A stretch of DNA of 64,000 nt from JAAFHN01 sp031421855 (GTDB lineage: Bacteria > Pseudomonadota > Gammaproteobacteria > Burkholderiales > Burkholderiaceae_C), in NCBI GenBank assembly GCA_031421855.1, contig JANOPN010000043.1:1-64000 (forward strand). The letters run 5' to 3'. Under the pieces are notes generated by a model, which was not told the origin of the DNA, made no database searches, and saw nothing but the letters and a program-made list of their open reading frames with translations. Each line of letters starts with the position of its first letter. Positions within the stretch are counted from its first letter, which is position 1. Shown here piece after piece: positions 32,362 to 41,044 of the stretch. Position numbers and translations under genes: made by a program.

Positions 32362-33687
32362 TTATGCAGCGCCGTTTTGGTTTCGTGTCTTCAGGCTTGC
32401 CAGCTTTTCACCGATTTTGATCTCCAAGCCGCGATCGGTTGGCTGGTAGAAACGCTGTGGTTTTGCGCCTTCAGGCCAATAGTCCTCTCCCGCCGCAAAG
32501 CCGCCAGATTCGTCGTGGGCGTAGCGATAGCCTTTGCCGTGCCCGAGTTGTTTCATCAGTTGGGTGGGCGCGTTGCGCAAATGCATGGGCACGCCGCGGG
32601 TGGGCTCACCCTTCACAAAGGCGACTGCCGCCTTGTAAGCGGCGTACGCGGCGTTGGATTTTGGGGCAACCGACAAGTAGATGACGCATTCAGCCAAGGC
32701 GAGTTCGCCCTCAGGTGAACCCAAGCGCTCAAATGTCTCGGCCGCGTCAAGCGCCATGCGCAGGGCCCGTGGGTCGGCCAAGCCGATGTCTTCGCTGGCC
32801 ATGCGAACGATGCGCCTGGCGATGTAGCGCGGGTCGGCTCCGCCGTCCAACATGCGACACAACCAATAAAGTGCTGCGTCGGGATCCGAGCCGCGCACGC
32901 TTTTGTGCAGGGCACTGATGGTGTCAAAGAAATGATCGCCGCCTTTGTCGTACCGCCTGAATTGCTCGCCCAGAACGGCGTTCAGCCAATCGTCATCGAC
33001 TTCAGTCACGGCTTGGGCTCGCGCCGTGACGAGCACCGTCTCGCACAGGCGAATGAGTTTTCTGGCGTCGCCGTCGCTGTGGGCAATCAAACTGTGTTGA
33101 GCGGCATCGCTGAACTTGACGTCAGACTCATTTGATCCTAAATAAGTAGCATCAAGCCCTTTAAATCCGGTGACCAAGGCCAGTATTTGCTTCAAATCAG
33201 CTTCATTCAGCGACTTGAGGACGTAAACCTGCGCTCGCGACAACAAGGCCGAGTTGACCTCGAAGCTGGGGTTCTCGGTGGTGGCACCAATGAATGTGAA
33301 CAGCCCGCTTTCGACGTGCGGCAAGAACGAGTCTTGCTGGCTTTTGTTGAAACGATGGACTTCGTCAACAAACACGATGGTGGAGCGTCGCTCCAAGGAG
33401 TCGCGTGCCAATTGGGCCAGTTGAACGGCCTCTCGAACCTCTTTGATGCCGCCCATGACAGCTGAGATGGAGATGAATTGCGCGTCAAATGCATCGGCCA
33501 TTAGGCGCGCAATGGTGGTTTTGCCCACGCCTGGTGGCCCCCAAAAGATGCAACTGTGTGGGACACCCGTCTCGAACGCCACCCGAAGCGGCTGACCGGC
33601 CCCAAGCAAATGCTGTTGACCCACCACATCGGCCAGTGTTTTTGGCCGCAACAGTTCGGCCAACGGCACGGGCGGCTGGGTTTTCAC
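32362..33687 (-). CDS. rarA: Replication-associated AAA+ ATPase RarA with repeat-encoded insertion
   Basis: 441 residues. RarA/MgsA-type clamp-loader-like ATPase acting at stalled forks. Walker A FWGPPGVGKTTIARLMADAF, Walker B IVFVDEVHRFNKSQQDSFLP, sensor GATTENPSFEVNSALLSR, then the helical tetramerisation part with DPDAALYWLCRMLDGGADP. Between the sensor helix (EADLKQILA) and the SDGDAR segment lies LVTGFKGLDATYL (about residues 171-183), encoded by repeat copy 9 in the same frame as in dinB and the TatD gene. Its start overlaps the lolA stop (ATGA), giving the unit ftsK-lolA-rarA. Confidence 0.94.
   Translation of the reverse strand: MKTQPPVPLAELLRPKTLADVVGQQHLLGAGQPLRVAFETGVPHSCIFWGPPGVGKTTIARLMADAFDAQFISISAVMGGIKEVREAVQLAQLARDSLERRSTIVFVDEVHRFNKSQQDSFLPHVESGLFTFIGATTENPSFEVNSALLSRAQVYVLKSLNEADLKQILALVTGFKGLDATYLGSNESDVKFSDAAQHSLIAHSDGDARKLIRLCETVLVTARAQAVTEVDDDWLNAVLGEQFRRYDKGGDHFFDTISALHKSVRGSDPDAALYWLCRMLDGGADPRYIARRIVRMASEDIGLADPRALRMALDAAETFERLGSPEGELALAECVIYLSVAPKSNAAYAAYKAAVAFVKGEPTRGVPMHLRNAPTQLMKQLGHGKGYRYAHDESGGFAAGEDYWPEGAKPQRFYQPTDRGLEIKIGEKLASLKTRNQNGAA
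33143..33177 (-). repeat. Dispersed repeat, copy 9, inside rarA
   Basis: On the minus strand TTGGTCACCGGATTTAAAGG then GCTTGATGCTACTT. In frame, no stop codon, GATGCT variant. It lies in a variable loop between conserved RarA segments. Confidence 0.85.
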
Positions 33688-34412
33688 TGCCCCATCACCT
33701 CGGCTGTGGCGGGTGGCTTGAAGTTGAATGCGCCCGCAGGAATCGCGACATTGGTTTGAACTTTGTCAAAACTCATCGCGGTTCGTTGCCCATTGAGGTC
33801 GACGATGACGAGTTGCGCCAATTGCGGTATAGCACCGTCACCCCGAAACCCGAGTTCAACCCGCTGGACCGGGCCGCCCAAGCCACCAGCACCCGCGTCG
33901 CTGGCCGCCTCGCCATTGGCGCGTGGGCGCGGCGTTGCGCGCACCCAGCGTATCGCGTCGATTGTGGGCATCGCTTCCAGGTCATAAATGCGGTTCAGTG
34001 CGGCGATGTTTTTGGCGCTCGCCACCATCAACGCGGGTGCAAACGCCATCGCCACCGACAGCTTGCGCCGCGTGACTTGGTTCAAGTCGACATCGTGCAC
34101 CCACAGGGTTTGCCCGTCGCTGACGATGACTTGCTCAAACGGCGCTTTGTAGTGAAACTTGAACAAGTTAGGCCGAGACAGATCAAAACTGCCTTGCAAG
34201 CTTCGCTTGAGCGGCGTACGCGGGGCCGAGCTGGTGTCGGACGCACGAGCCGGCGCTTGCGTCGTTTGAGAAAAGTCCGCGCGCACGGTTTTTGCCGTGT
34301 TGAGGAAGATTTCTAGGTCATTTAGGCCATTGGTCCGGGCATTCATTGATGTAGTTGCTATAAAAAAAGAAGCAACTATTTGGATGGCGATGCGGCGATT
34401 GGGTTGTTTCAT
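33684..34412 (-). CDS. lolA: Outer-membrane lipoprotein carrier protein LolA
   Basis: 242 residues. Periplasmic chaperone that carries lipoproteins from LolCDE to LolB. Family segments: LNDLEIFLNTAKTVRADFSQ, GSFDLSRPNLFKFHYKAPFE, VSDGQTLWVHDVDLNQV and the C-terminal strand pair. A glycine-rich insertion (about 175-190) lies before VELGFRGDG. The signal peptide is odd: IAIQIVASFFIATTSMNARTN, of which the part from FFIATT to TNG is encoded by an inverted repeat copy (34330-34366). The likely cleavage site (MNA then RTN) is atypical at position -3. Second gene of ftsK-lolA-rarA. Confidence 0.9.
   Translation of the reverse strand: MKQPNRRIAIQIVASFFIATTSMNARTNGLNDLEIFLNTAKTVRADFSQTTQAPARASDTSSAPRTPLKRSLQGSFDLSRPNLFKFHYKAPFEQVIVSDGQTLWVHDVDLNQVTRRKLSVAMAFAPALMVASAKNIAALNRIYDLEAMPTIDAIRWVRATPRPRANGEAASDAGAGGLGGPVQRVELGFRGDGAIPQLAQLVIVDLNGQRTAMSFDKVQTNVAIPAGAFNFKPPATAEVMGQ
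34330..34366 (+). repeat. Dispersed repeat, copy 10, in the lolA signal-peptide region
   Basis: Forward copy TTGGTCCGGGCATTCATTGA then GTAGTTGCTATAAAAA. Relative to lolA it is in the opposite orientation to the other intragenic copies, so it is read on its other strand and encodes the end of the signal peptide (FFIATTSMNARTNG). Confidence 0.8.
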
Positions 34413-34467
34413 GGGTGACTGAATGGGTTTCGACGGTTTGGGTTCCGTCGAGGTCGTGACTTGACGG

Positions 34468-37023
34468 CTATTCGCCGCGATTCGGGGTCAAGATTTCGCG
34501 CGCGCCGCGTGCGTTCATGGTGCTGACCAGGCCCGCCTTTTCCATGGCTTCAAGCAAATTGGCGGCCTTGTTGTAGCCGATACCCAAGTGGCGTTGAACC
34601 AAAGAGATGCTTGCCTTTTGGTTTTTGAGCACGATGTCGACCGCACGGTCATAGAGTTGGTCGGATTCGCCGCCCGATCCTGAGCCGACTCCGGCCGTCC
34701 CGCCGTCGATGCCCTCAACTTCACCGCCCTCCAAAACGCCATCAATGTAGTTGGGCTCGCCCTGAGTCTTGAGGTATGCGACGACCCGATGAACTTCGTC
34801 GTCGCTCACAAAAGCGCCGTGCACCCGCACCGGAATGCCCGCGCCCACTGGCAGGTAAAGCATGTCGCCCATGCCCAAAAGCGCTTCTGCGCCCATTTGA
34901 TCCAAAATGGTGCGGCTATCAATTTTGCTCGACACCTGAAAGCTCAAGCGGGTGGGCACATTGGCCTTGATCAGGCCTGTAATCACGTCCACACTGGGGC
35001 GTTGGGTCGCCAAAATCAGGTGAATACCTGCTGCGCGGGCTTTTTGGGTGATGCGGGTGATCAGGTCTTCGATTTTTTTGCCGATGACCATCATCAAGTC
35101 GGCCAACTCGTCGATCACGACGACGATATGCGGCAGTCTGTCCAATGGCTCGGGCTCGTCCGGCGTGAGTGAAAAAGGGTTGGGAATCAGTTCTCCACGC
35201 GATTTCGCCTCATCAATTTTGACGTTGAAGCCGGCAAGGTTGCGCACGCCCATTTTGCTCATGAGCCGGTAGCGTCTTTCCATCTCGTTGACACACCAAT
35301 TCAAGCCGTGGGCGGCTTTGGTCATGTCAATCACCACGGGTGCAAGCAGATGCGGAATACCCTCATAAACGCTCATCTCCAGCATCTTGGGGTCGATCAG
35401 CAAGAGCCGGACATCTTTCGCGTCGGCCTTGTACAGCAGCGACAAAATCATGGCGTTGATGCCGACCGATTTGCCAGACCCGGTTGTGCCCGCAACCAAG
35501 CAGTGCGGCATTTTGGCCAAATCGGCCACGACAGGGTTGCCGATGATGTCTTTGCCCAGGCCCATGGTGAGCGGGCTTTTGGCCTCGTGGTAGGTCTTGG
35601 AACCCAAGATTTCGCTCAGGCGAATGGTTTGTCGCTTGGCGTTAGGTAGCTCCAGCGCCATGAAGTTTTTGCCTGGAATCGTCTCAATCACGCGAATTGA
35701 CACCAAGCTCAGGCTTCGAGCCAGGTCTTTGGCCAAATTAACCACTTGTGAGCCCTTAACGCCAGTGGCGGGCTCAATTTCGTAGCGCGTGATGACCGGG
35801 CCCGGTGACGCGGCCAACACGCGAACTTCGACGCCGAAGTCTTTGAGCTTTTTTTCGATCATTCGGCTCGTCATCTCGAGCGTCTCGGCGGACACGCTTT
35901 CTTGCCATACCGGCGGTGCATCGAGCAAACTCACCATCGGCAGCTTCGAGTCGGGCATGTCGCTGAACAGCGGCTGCTGGCGCTCTTTGACGACTCGCTC
36001 GCTCGGCGGCAATGGCGCGCTGGCGGATGTGATCGCCGACGGCAGTTCGTTCAGACCGGATCCAGGCACGACTGCGTACAAGGCGGGTTCAATTCGCAAG
36101 GGTTGCGGTGCCTGCGCAAACGCCGGTTTTGGAGTCGCCCGCGACTGAGATATCGGCGCTTGATCGATGTCCATGGGGTCGTCCCAAGGGGGCGTGATCT
36201 GACTTTTGCCTAGCTTTTCTGGAGATCGCGCCATGGGCAGCGTCGGTGCCTGTTCCGTCGATAAGTCAGCCGACCAATCGGGTTGAATGGAATGGGCTGA
36301 CTCATTCGCGCGGTCTTGGGCCGCGCGTTGCCCGGCGGCTTGGTCCTGGGCTACTTCGCGGCGTTCGCGGCGTGTCTCGATTTGTTCGTCGATCCATCGC
36401 CCGATGCCCTGTGCGATTCGCCCCCAAGAAAATGCGAATACGGATGCCGCACAGGCAACCAAGAGCACGATACAAACCAATGCACTGCCAGTGGAGCCTA
36501 AGAACTTGAGGAAGAAAGGGCCCAAGATATCGCCCAAAACGCCCCCCGCTCGTCCGGGCAGTCTGGGGTCAAGGCTGTGCAATCGGGTCCACTCCAAAAC
36601 CGAGCTGGAAGCCAACAATCCCACCACAGCCAGGCCGCTGAGTAATTTTCCGCCGGACGAGTCGTCATCGGTGCCGCGCAACCACGATGCCAATGTGCTG
36701 AGCAGCTTGCGTGCGAGAGCCAGCACGAGCCACCAAACCGAAAACCCGGCGACATAAAAGCTCAAATCAGCGATCCACGCGCCGGTCTTGCCCATCCAGT
36801 TTGCGCCAGCTCCACTTGCGGCGGCGTTGGCGCCTGATGTGCTCCAGGCGGAGTCTGCACCCGAGTGGCTGGCCAACGACAGCACCCAAAAGCCCAAAAC
36901 AAGCGCACCAAGCACCAAGAAAAGCTCTCGAACGCCTGCGCTTGATGGGGTTTCGGCCAGTTCAGCCGTGTTGCTGCGCGGCGCGCGTTGGGTGCGATGT
37001 GGGGAGTCAGAAAACGTCGGCAT
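34468..37023 (-). CDS. ftsK: DNA translocase FtsK
   Basis: 851 residues. N-terminal membrane part with about four helices (LFLVLGALVLGFWVLSLAS first) and a long charged/Pro/Gln-rich linker (about 220-380). Then the alpha/beta motor: Walker A AGTTGSGKSVGINAMILSLL near residues 505-525, Walker B LLIDPKMLEMSVYEG and HIVVVIDELADLMM, ATQRPSVDVITGLIKANVPT, and the C-terminal gamma winged-helix domain (ASISLVQRHLGIGYNKAANL). It acts at the septum in chromosome dimer resolution. First gene of a unit with lolA and rarA, an arrangement common in betaproteobacteria. Confidence 0.97.
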   Translation of the reverse strand: MPTFSDSPHRTQRAPRSNTAELAETPSSAGVRELFLVLGALVLGFWVLSLASHSGADSAWSTSGANAAASGAGANWMGKTGAWIADLSFYVAGFSVWWLVLALARKLLSTLASWLRGTDDDSSGGKLLSGLAVVGLLASSSVLEWTRLHSLDPRLPGRAGGVLGDILGPFFLKFLGSTGSALVCIVLLVACAASVFAFSWGRIAQGIGRWIDEQIETRRERREVAQDQAAGQRAAQDRANESAHSIQPDWSADLSTEQAPTLPMARSPEKLGKSQITPPWDDPMDIDQAPISQSRATPKPAFAQAPQPLRIEPALYAVVPGSGLNELPSAITSASAPLPPSERVVKERQQPLFSDMPDSKLPMVSLLDAPPVWQESVSAETLEMTSRMIEKKLKDFGVEVRVLAASPGPVITRYEIEPATGVKGSQVVNLAKDLARSLSLVSIRVIETIPGKNFMALELPNAKRQTIRLSEILGSKTYHEAKSPLTMGLGKDIIGNPVVADLAKMPHCLVAGTTGSGKSVGINAMILSLLYKADAKDVRLLLIDPKMLEMSVYEGIPHLLAPVVIDMTKAAHGLNWCVNEMERRYRLMSKMGVRNLAGFNVKIDEAKSRGELIPNPFSLTPDEPEPLDRLPHIVVVIDELADLMMVIGKKIEDLITRITQKARAAGIHLILATQRPSVDVITGLIKANVPTRLSFQVSSKIDSRTILDQMGAEALLGMGDMLYLPVGAGIPVRVHGAFVSDDEVHRVVAYLKTQGEPNYIDGVLEGGEVEGIDGGTAGVGSGSGGESDQLYDRAVDIVLKNQKASISLVQRHLGIGYNKAANLLEAMEKAGLVSTMNARGAREILTPNRGE

Positions 37024-37074
37024 TGGGCAAGCTTAACCCGCAACGCTGTTGCCACGGCCTTTGCTGCCGGGGAA

Positions 37075-37749
37075 TTAGCCCAAATCGCTCATTCGCTCGC
37101 GAATCAAGATCGAGCCATCGGCGCGGGTTTCGATGTAGCCGCGCTCCTCGATGTCTTTCATGACCCTGCTCACCATTTCACGCGATGCGCCGATCATTTT
37201 GGCAATGTCTTGGCGCGAGACCTTGTCGCGAACCACGAGTTCGTCTCCTGCCTCTTGTCGGGCGCAGTCGATGAGTGCGCGGGCAACTCGGCCATACACA
37301 TCCATCAAAGCAAGGGACTCAATCTTGCGGTCGGCGCTGCGAAGCCGGGTGACCAAGCCTCGCATCACTGCATAAGCCATGGTCGAGTTTTCAGGCAAAC
37401 ACCGCGCAAACTCGGCACGACCCAAAACCAAGGTGTCGGTCTGAATCTCGGCGCGCACGGTTGCCGAATGGGGTTCGTTGTCGATCAGGCTCATCTCACC
37501 TAAGTGGTCGCCCGGCTGCAACGTCGCCAAAATTACCTCGCGCCCTCGGGAGTCGGTCGCCATCACCCGAGCCCTGCCAGTGAGCAAAATGAACAAAGCA
37601 TCGGTTTTTTTGCCCTGCTCAACGATGCTCTCGCCGCGCTTGAATCGCTTGTTGGTCACGGCGATCGCGACCGATTCAGCCTGATTGGTGGTCAGCATTG
37701 AAAACAGCGGCACGCGGCGGATGAGGTCAAGTTTGGAGAGGATGGCCAT
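37075..37749 (-). CDS. Crp/Fnr-family transcriptional regulator
   Basis: 224 residues. An N-terminal cyclic-nucleotide-binding-like beta-roll (GESIVEQGKKTDALFILLTG, QPGDHLGEMSLIDNEPHSAT), a dimerisation helix and a C-terminal winged helix (VSRQDIAKMIGASREMVSRV with the Arg-Glu-Met-Val-Ser-Arg recognition helix). No N-terminal cysteine cluster is present, so it is not an oxygen-sensing FNR; the ligand could be cAMP, c-di-GMP or none. It is divergent from trxB. Confidence 0.9.
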   Translation of the reverse strand: MAILSKLDLIRRVPLFSMLTTNQAESVAIAVTNKRFKRGESIVEQGKKTDALFILLTGRARVMATDSRGREVILATLQPGDHLGEMSLIDNEPHSATVRAEIQTDTLVLGRAEFARCLPENSTMAYAVMRGLVTRLRSADRKIESLALMDVYGRVARALIDCARQEAGDELVVRDKVSRQDIAKMIGASREMVSRVMKDIEERGYIETRADGSILIRERMSDLG

Positions 37750-37802
37750 GACGAACTCCGATCATTGGGTTGTGCTGCTCACAAGGGCGTCAGTACACCG
37801 CA

Positions 37803-37833
37803 AGGCAACAAATGTTATCAATAAGGTGACCAA
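37803..37833 (-). repeat. Possible degenerate repeat copy
   Basis: On the minus strand TTGGTCACCTTATTGATAAC then ATTTGTTGCC. It keeps both ends of the consensus but the middle has diverged. It lies between the Crp-family gene and trxB. Confidence 0.45.
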
Positions 37834-37931
37834 CCAGCATGTCGGCGCGTTGTGGCGTGTCAATGGTTGTCATGTTTGGCTGCTTGGCCCCGACGAACCA
37901 ATTCTTTCGTGACCCTTTCAAGCCACCACAG

Positions 37932-37959
37932 TTGAGTCCCTTTTATTTCGCTCTAATGT
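37932..37959 (+). promoter_or_regulatory. Candidate sigma-70 promoter of trxB
   Basis: TTGAGT and TAATGT separated by 16 bp, with the -10 about 75 bp before the trxB start. It is the best match to a housekeeping promoter in the 285-bp gap between the Crp-family gene and trxB; the choice is by eye. Confidence 0.4.
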
Positions 37960-38034
37960 AGCTAAGAAAAGTAAGCAGGCACAATCGGGAACTCCCCTGA
38001 ATTGGGCACCGATCGCCGAAGAAAACCACATCCC

Positions 38035-38982
38035 ATGAAACACGCAAAAGTACTGATTTTAGGTTCAGGCCCGGCTGGTTATACCGCCGCCATCTACGCC
38101 GCTCGTGCCAACCTCAATCCGGTATTGATCACCGGAATCGCTCAGGGCGGGCAACTCATGACCACGACCGAGGTTGATAACTGGCCTGCCGACGTCAACG
38201 GCGTACAAGGGCCTGAGCTGATGCAGCGCTTTTTGGAGCATGCCGAGCGTTTCAAGACCGAGATCTTGTTTGACCACATCAATGCAGTTGATTTCTCGAA
38301 GCGCCCGTTTGTATTGACGGGCGACTCTGGTCAATACAGCTGCGACAGCCTAATCTTGTCGACTGGCGCGTCAGCCAAGTATTTGGGTTTGCCCAGCGAA
38401 GAGGCCTTCATGGGAAGAGGCGTGAGCGCATGCGCGACCTGCGACGGTTTTTTCTATCGGGGCGAGATTTGTTGCGTGATTGGTGGCGGCAATACCGCCG
38501 TCGAAGAGGCGCTCTACTTGAGCAACATCGCCACAAAAGTGTATCTGGTGCACCGACGCGATAAGTTCAAAGCCGAGGCGATTTTGATCGATAAAGTCAT
38601 GGCCAAAGTTGCCGAGGGCAAGATCGAGCTGAAGCTTTGGAGCACTCTGGACGAAGTTTTAGGCGATGCGTCCGGCGTGACCGGCATTCGACTCAAAAAC
38701 ACCCAAACCGGCGCGCTCGAAGATGTCACCCTCAAAGGATGCTTCATAGCTATTGGCCACTCACCCAATACCGGGATTTTTGAAGGGCAGTTGGAGATGA
38801 AGGGCGGCTACATCGTCACCAAAGGCGGCTTAGAAGGCATGGCCACGATGACCAGTGTGCCCGGCGTATTTGCAGCTGGTGACGTGCAAGACCATGTTTA
38901 TCGCCAAGCGATCACCAGCGCCGGAACCGGCTGCATGGCAGCGTTGGATGCCCAGCGGTTCTTGGAACAAAACAGCGCTTAA
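38035..38982 (+). CDS. trxB: Thioredoxin reductase
   Basis: 315 residues from the ATG at 38035. FAD motif GSGPAG (10-15), redox-active CATC (Cys133 and Cys136) in GVSACATCDGFFYRGE, NADPH motif GGGNTAVEEALYLSNI with VHRRDKF, and the closing FAD segment GVFAAGDVQDHVYRQAITSA. The standard low-molecular-weight bacterial enzyme, transferring electrons from NADPH to thioredoxin in the cytoplasm. Confidence 0.97.
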   Translation: MKHAKVLILGSGPAGYTAAIYAARANLNPVLITGIAQGGQLMTTTEVDNWPADVNGVQGPELMQRFLEHAERFKTEILFDHINAVDFSKRPFVLTGDSGQYSCDSLILSTGASAKYLGLPSEEAFMGRGVSACATCDGFFYRGEICCVIGGGNTAVEEALYLSNIATKVYLVHRRDKFKAEAILIDKVMAKVAEGKIELKLWSTLDEVLGDASGVTGIRLKNTQTGALEDVTLKGCFIAIGHSPNTGIFEGQLEMKGGYIVTKGGLEGMATMTSVPGVFAAGDVQDHVYRQAITSAGTGCMAALDAQRFLEQNSA

Positions 38983-38991
38983 ACAACCGTT

Positions 38992-39021
38992 TTGCCATGG
39001 CAGATTTCTCCGCGCTATAAT
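38992..39021 (+). promoter_or_regulatory. Strong sigma-70 promoter of rpmB-rpmG
   Basis: TTGCCA and a perfect TATAAT separated by 18 bp, starting 10 bp after the trxB stop. Transcription would begin near 39028, giving a leader of about 160 nt before rpmB. The near-consensus fits a ribosomal protein operon. Confidence 0.7.
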
Positions 39022-39191
39022 CAAAGGCTTTGCTGGATGCGGCTTAGGCTTCTGTTTTGAGGTTTTGGCGATTTGGCACGGTTCACCGCCACCGAACAAG
39101 GCGAGGTTTGGTTGGGTGTCTGTCTGGGTATTGGTGGAGTTATCTGCCGATTGCTGGCTCGGTCACTCAGCTGTTTTGTGAAGGAAATCGC

Positions 39192-39425
39192 ATGGCAAAA
39201 GTCTGCGAAGTCACGGGCAAGGGCCCGATGTCGGGGAACAATGTTTCCCACGCCAACAACCACACGAAGCGCCGCTTCATGCCCAATTTGCAGTACCGCA
39301 GGTTTTGGGTTGAGGCCGAGAACCGTTGGGTGCGCCTGCGCGTATCCAGCGCTGCTCTGCGTCTGATCGACAAAAAAGGCATTGAAACCGTGCTCGCAGA
39401 CATGCGCGCTCGCGGTCAAGCCTAA
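39192..39425 (+). CDS. rpmB: 50S ribosomal protein L28
   Basis: 77 residues from the ATG at 39192, preceded by GAAGGAAATCGC. MAKVCEVTGKGPMSGNNVSH and the NLQYRRFWVEAENRWVRLRV block are characteristic of L28. First gene of the rpmB-rpmG pair. Confidence 0.98.
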   Translation: MAKVCEVTGKGPMSGNNVSHANNHTKRRFMPNLQYRRFWVEAENRWVRLRVSSAALRLIDKKGIETVLADMRARGQA

Positions 39426-39450
39426 TCATTGCCAAAGCTGGAGAAACACA

Positions 39451-39618
39451 ATGGCCAAAGGCGCACGCGAAAAAATCAAGCTCGAATCCACCGCTGGAAC
39501 CGGGCATTTCTACACCACGACCAAAAACAAGAAGACCACGCCCGAGAAGATGCTGATCAAGAAGTTTGATCCAAAAGCTCGTAAGCATGTCGACTACAAG
39601 GAAGTGAAGCTGAAGTAA
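39451..39618 (+). CDS. rpmG: 50S ribosomal protein L33
   Basis: 55 residues, with CTGGAGAAACACA before the ATG. MAKGAREKIKLESTAGTGHF and TTKNKKTTPEKMLIKKFDP are the L33 sequence of the form without zinc-binding cysteines. 25 bp after rpmB and followed by a terminator. Confidence 0.98.
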   Translation: MAKGAREKIKLESTAGTGHFYTTTKNKKTTPEKMLIKKFDPKARKHVDYKEVKLK

Positions 39619-39671
39619 TTCGGCTCCGTGCTGGTTTGGGCGGATTGATCAACGCCCCAGTCAGCGCCAAC

Positions 39672-39699
39672 AAAAAAGCCACCTTTCGGTGGCTTTTTT
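39672..39699. terminator. Bidirectional intrinsic terminator
   Basis: Perfect arms AAAAAAGCCACC and GGTGGCTTTTTT around a TTTC loop. It ends the rpmB-rpmG transcript and, read on the minus strand, the desaturase transcript, which converges from the right. Confidence 0.95.
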
Positions 39700-39727
39700 C
39701 ATTGGCCATTGGCCGATCGCAAACCAA

Positions 39728-40945
39728 TCAGGCTCTTGCCATGCGCACCATTTCGCTCAAGCGTTGCAGCGCAGCGATGTTGCTGGCTTCTGCGCGCTTG
39801 CACCAAGCTGCCAAATCTGCAGTCAGCTGCTCGCGGCTGCGCGACGTGTTGCTCCAGAGGTCACGCAGCTCTTCTCGCATGGTGACCATTTTGTCAAGCA
39901 CCGGATGCGCGGCGCGGGCTTGCGCCAGAACCATTCGCGCGCTGGCAGGTACTTTGTCGTCGTCGCGGTGCAGCCACTGCTTGGCTGTTTTGAGCGCTGA
40001 CAAGTCGCTGCCCTTGGCTTTCAACGCTGCCAGCTCAGCTTTGCAAGTGGCGCGCATGTCGCGGGCATAGGCGGCCATGACTTCGTAGCGATTGGTAATC
40101 AAGGCCTCGAGTGACTTTTCGTCTGCGACTGGCTTGGCATTGGCCTCGAGCATCAGTTTCGGGGGGGTTTTGCGCACGTGCGCCAAACCGAGTTGGGTCA
40201 TGATGCTGATGTAGAACCAGCCCAAATCGAATTCGTAGGGCTTAACAGAGAACTTGGCCGAAGTCGGGTAAGTGTGGTGGTTGTTGTGCAACTCTTCGCC
40301 GCCGATGATGATGCCCCAAGGCGAGATGTTGGTTGACGCATCGGGTGCTTCAAAGTTGCGGTAGCCCCAATAGTGGCCAATGCCGTTGATGATGCCCGCG
40401 GCCGTGATCGGAATCCAAAGCATTTGGACAACCCAAATCGTCAAACCGATCGCGCCAAACATGGCGATGTTGGCCAACATGAGCAGCCCCACGCCTTGCC
40501 ACGTGTAGCGGGCGTAAACATGGCGCTCAAGCCAATCGTTGGGGCAACCATGCGTGAACTTCGACATGGTGTCGTGCTGCGCAGCTGATGCTTGATACAA
40601 CTCGACACCACGAAGCAACACCGTGCTGATGCCGTGAGCCTGAGGGCTATGCGGATCGTCCTGTGTTTCGCACTTGGCGTGGTGTTTGCGGTGCACGCCA
40701 ACCCACTCGGCGGTGTTCATGCCCGTGCCAACCCACAACCAAAAACGAAACAGATGGGCAACAACCGGATGCAAATCCATCGCTCGGTGTGCTTGGTGGC
40801 GGTGGAGGTAAATCGTGACGGACGCAATCGTGATGTGGGTCGTGACCAATGTGTACAACACCACTTGCCACCAGCTCATGCCCGACATGCCATTGGTAAG
40901 CCAATCCACGACCGACGACACGAGCAAAGAATCTGCAAAATTCAT
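39728..40945 (-). CDS. Membrane fatty acid desaturase (delta-9 type)
   Basis: 405 residues. Three histidine boxes of the acyl-CoA/acyl-lipid desaturase family: HRHQAHR (about 48-54), HRKHH in VGVHRKHHAKCE, and HNNHH in GEELHNNHHTYPTSAKF. Several membrane helices, e.g. MLANIAMFGAIGLTIWVVQM. After the last helix a C-terminal helical tail of about 110 residues (Ala/Lys/Arg-rich) extends beyond the catalytic part. It introduces a double bond into saturated acyl chains, adjusting membrane fluidity; the electron donor is unknown. Confidence 0.9.
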   Translation of the reverse strand: MNFADSLLVSSVVDWLTNGMSGMSWWQVVLYTLVTTHITIASVTIYLHRHQAHRAMDLHPVVAHLFRFWLWVGTGMNTAEWVGVHRKHHAKCETQDDPHSPQAHGISTVLLRGVELYQASAAQHDTMSKFTHGCPNDWLERHVYARYTWQGVGLLMLANIAMFGAIGLTIWVVQMLWIPITAAGIINGIGHYWGYRNFEAPDASTNISPWGIIIGGEELHNNHHTYPTSAKFSVKPYEFDLGWFYISIMTQLGLAHVRKTPPKLMLEANAKPVADEKSLEALITNRYEVMAAYARDMRATCKAELAALKAKGSDLSALKTAKQWLHRDDDKVPASARMVLAQARAAHPVLDKMVTMREELRDLWSNTSRSREQLTADLAAWCKRAEASNIAALQRLSEMVRMARA

Positions 40946-41044
40946 GTATTTCTCTCAAACTCGCAAAAAATCGACGAGTGCAGCATTATTTTACGTTTTG
41001 CTGCACCGCAGCACAAGATATTTCTTGAATGCGATGGTGTGGAG

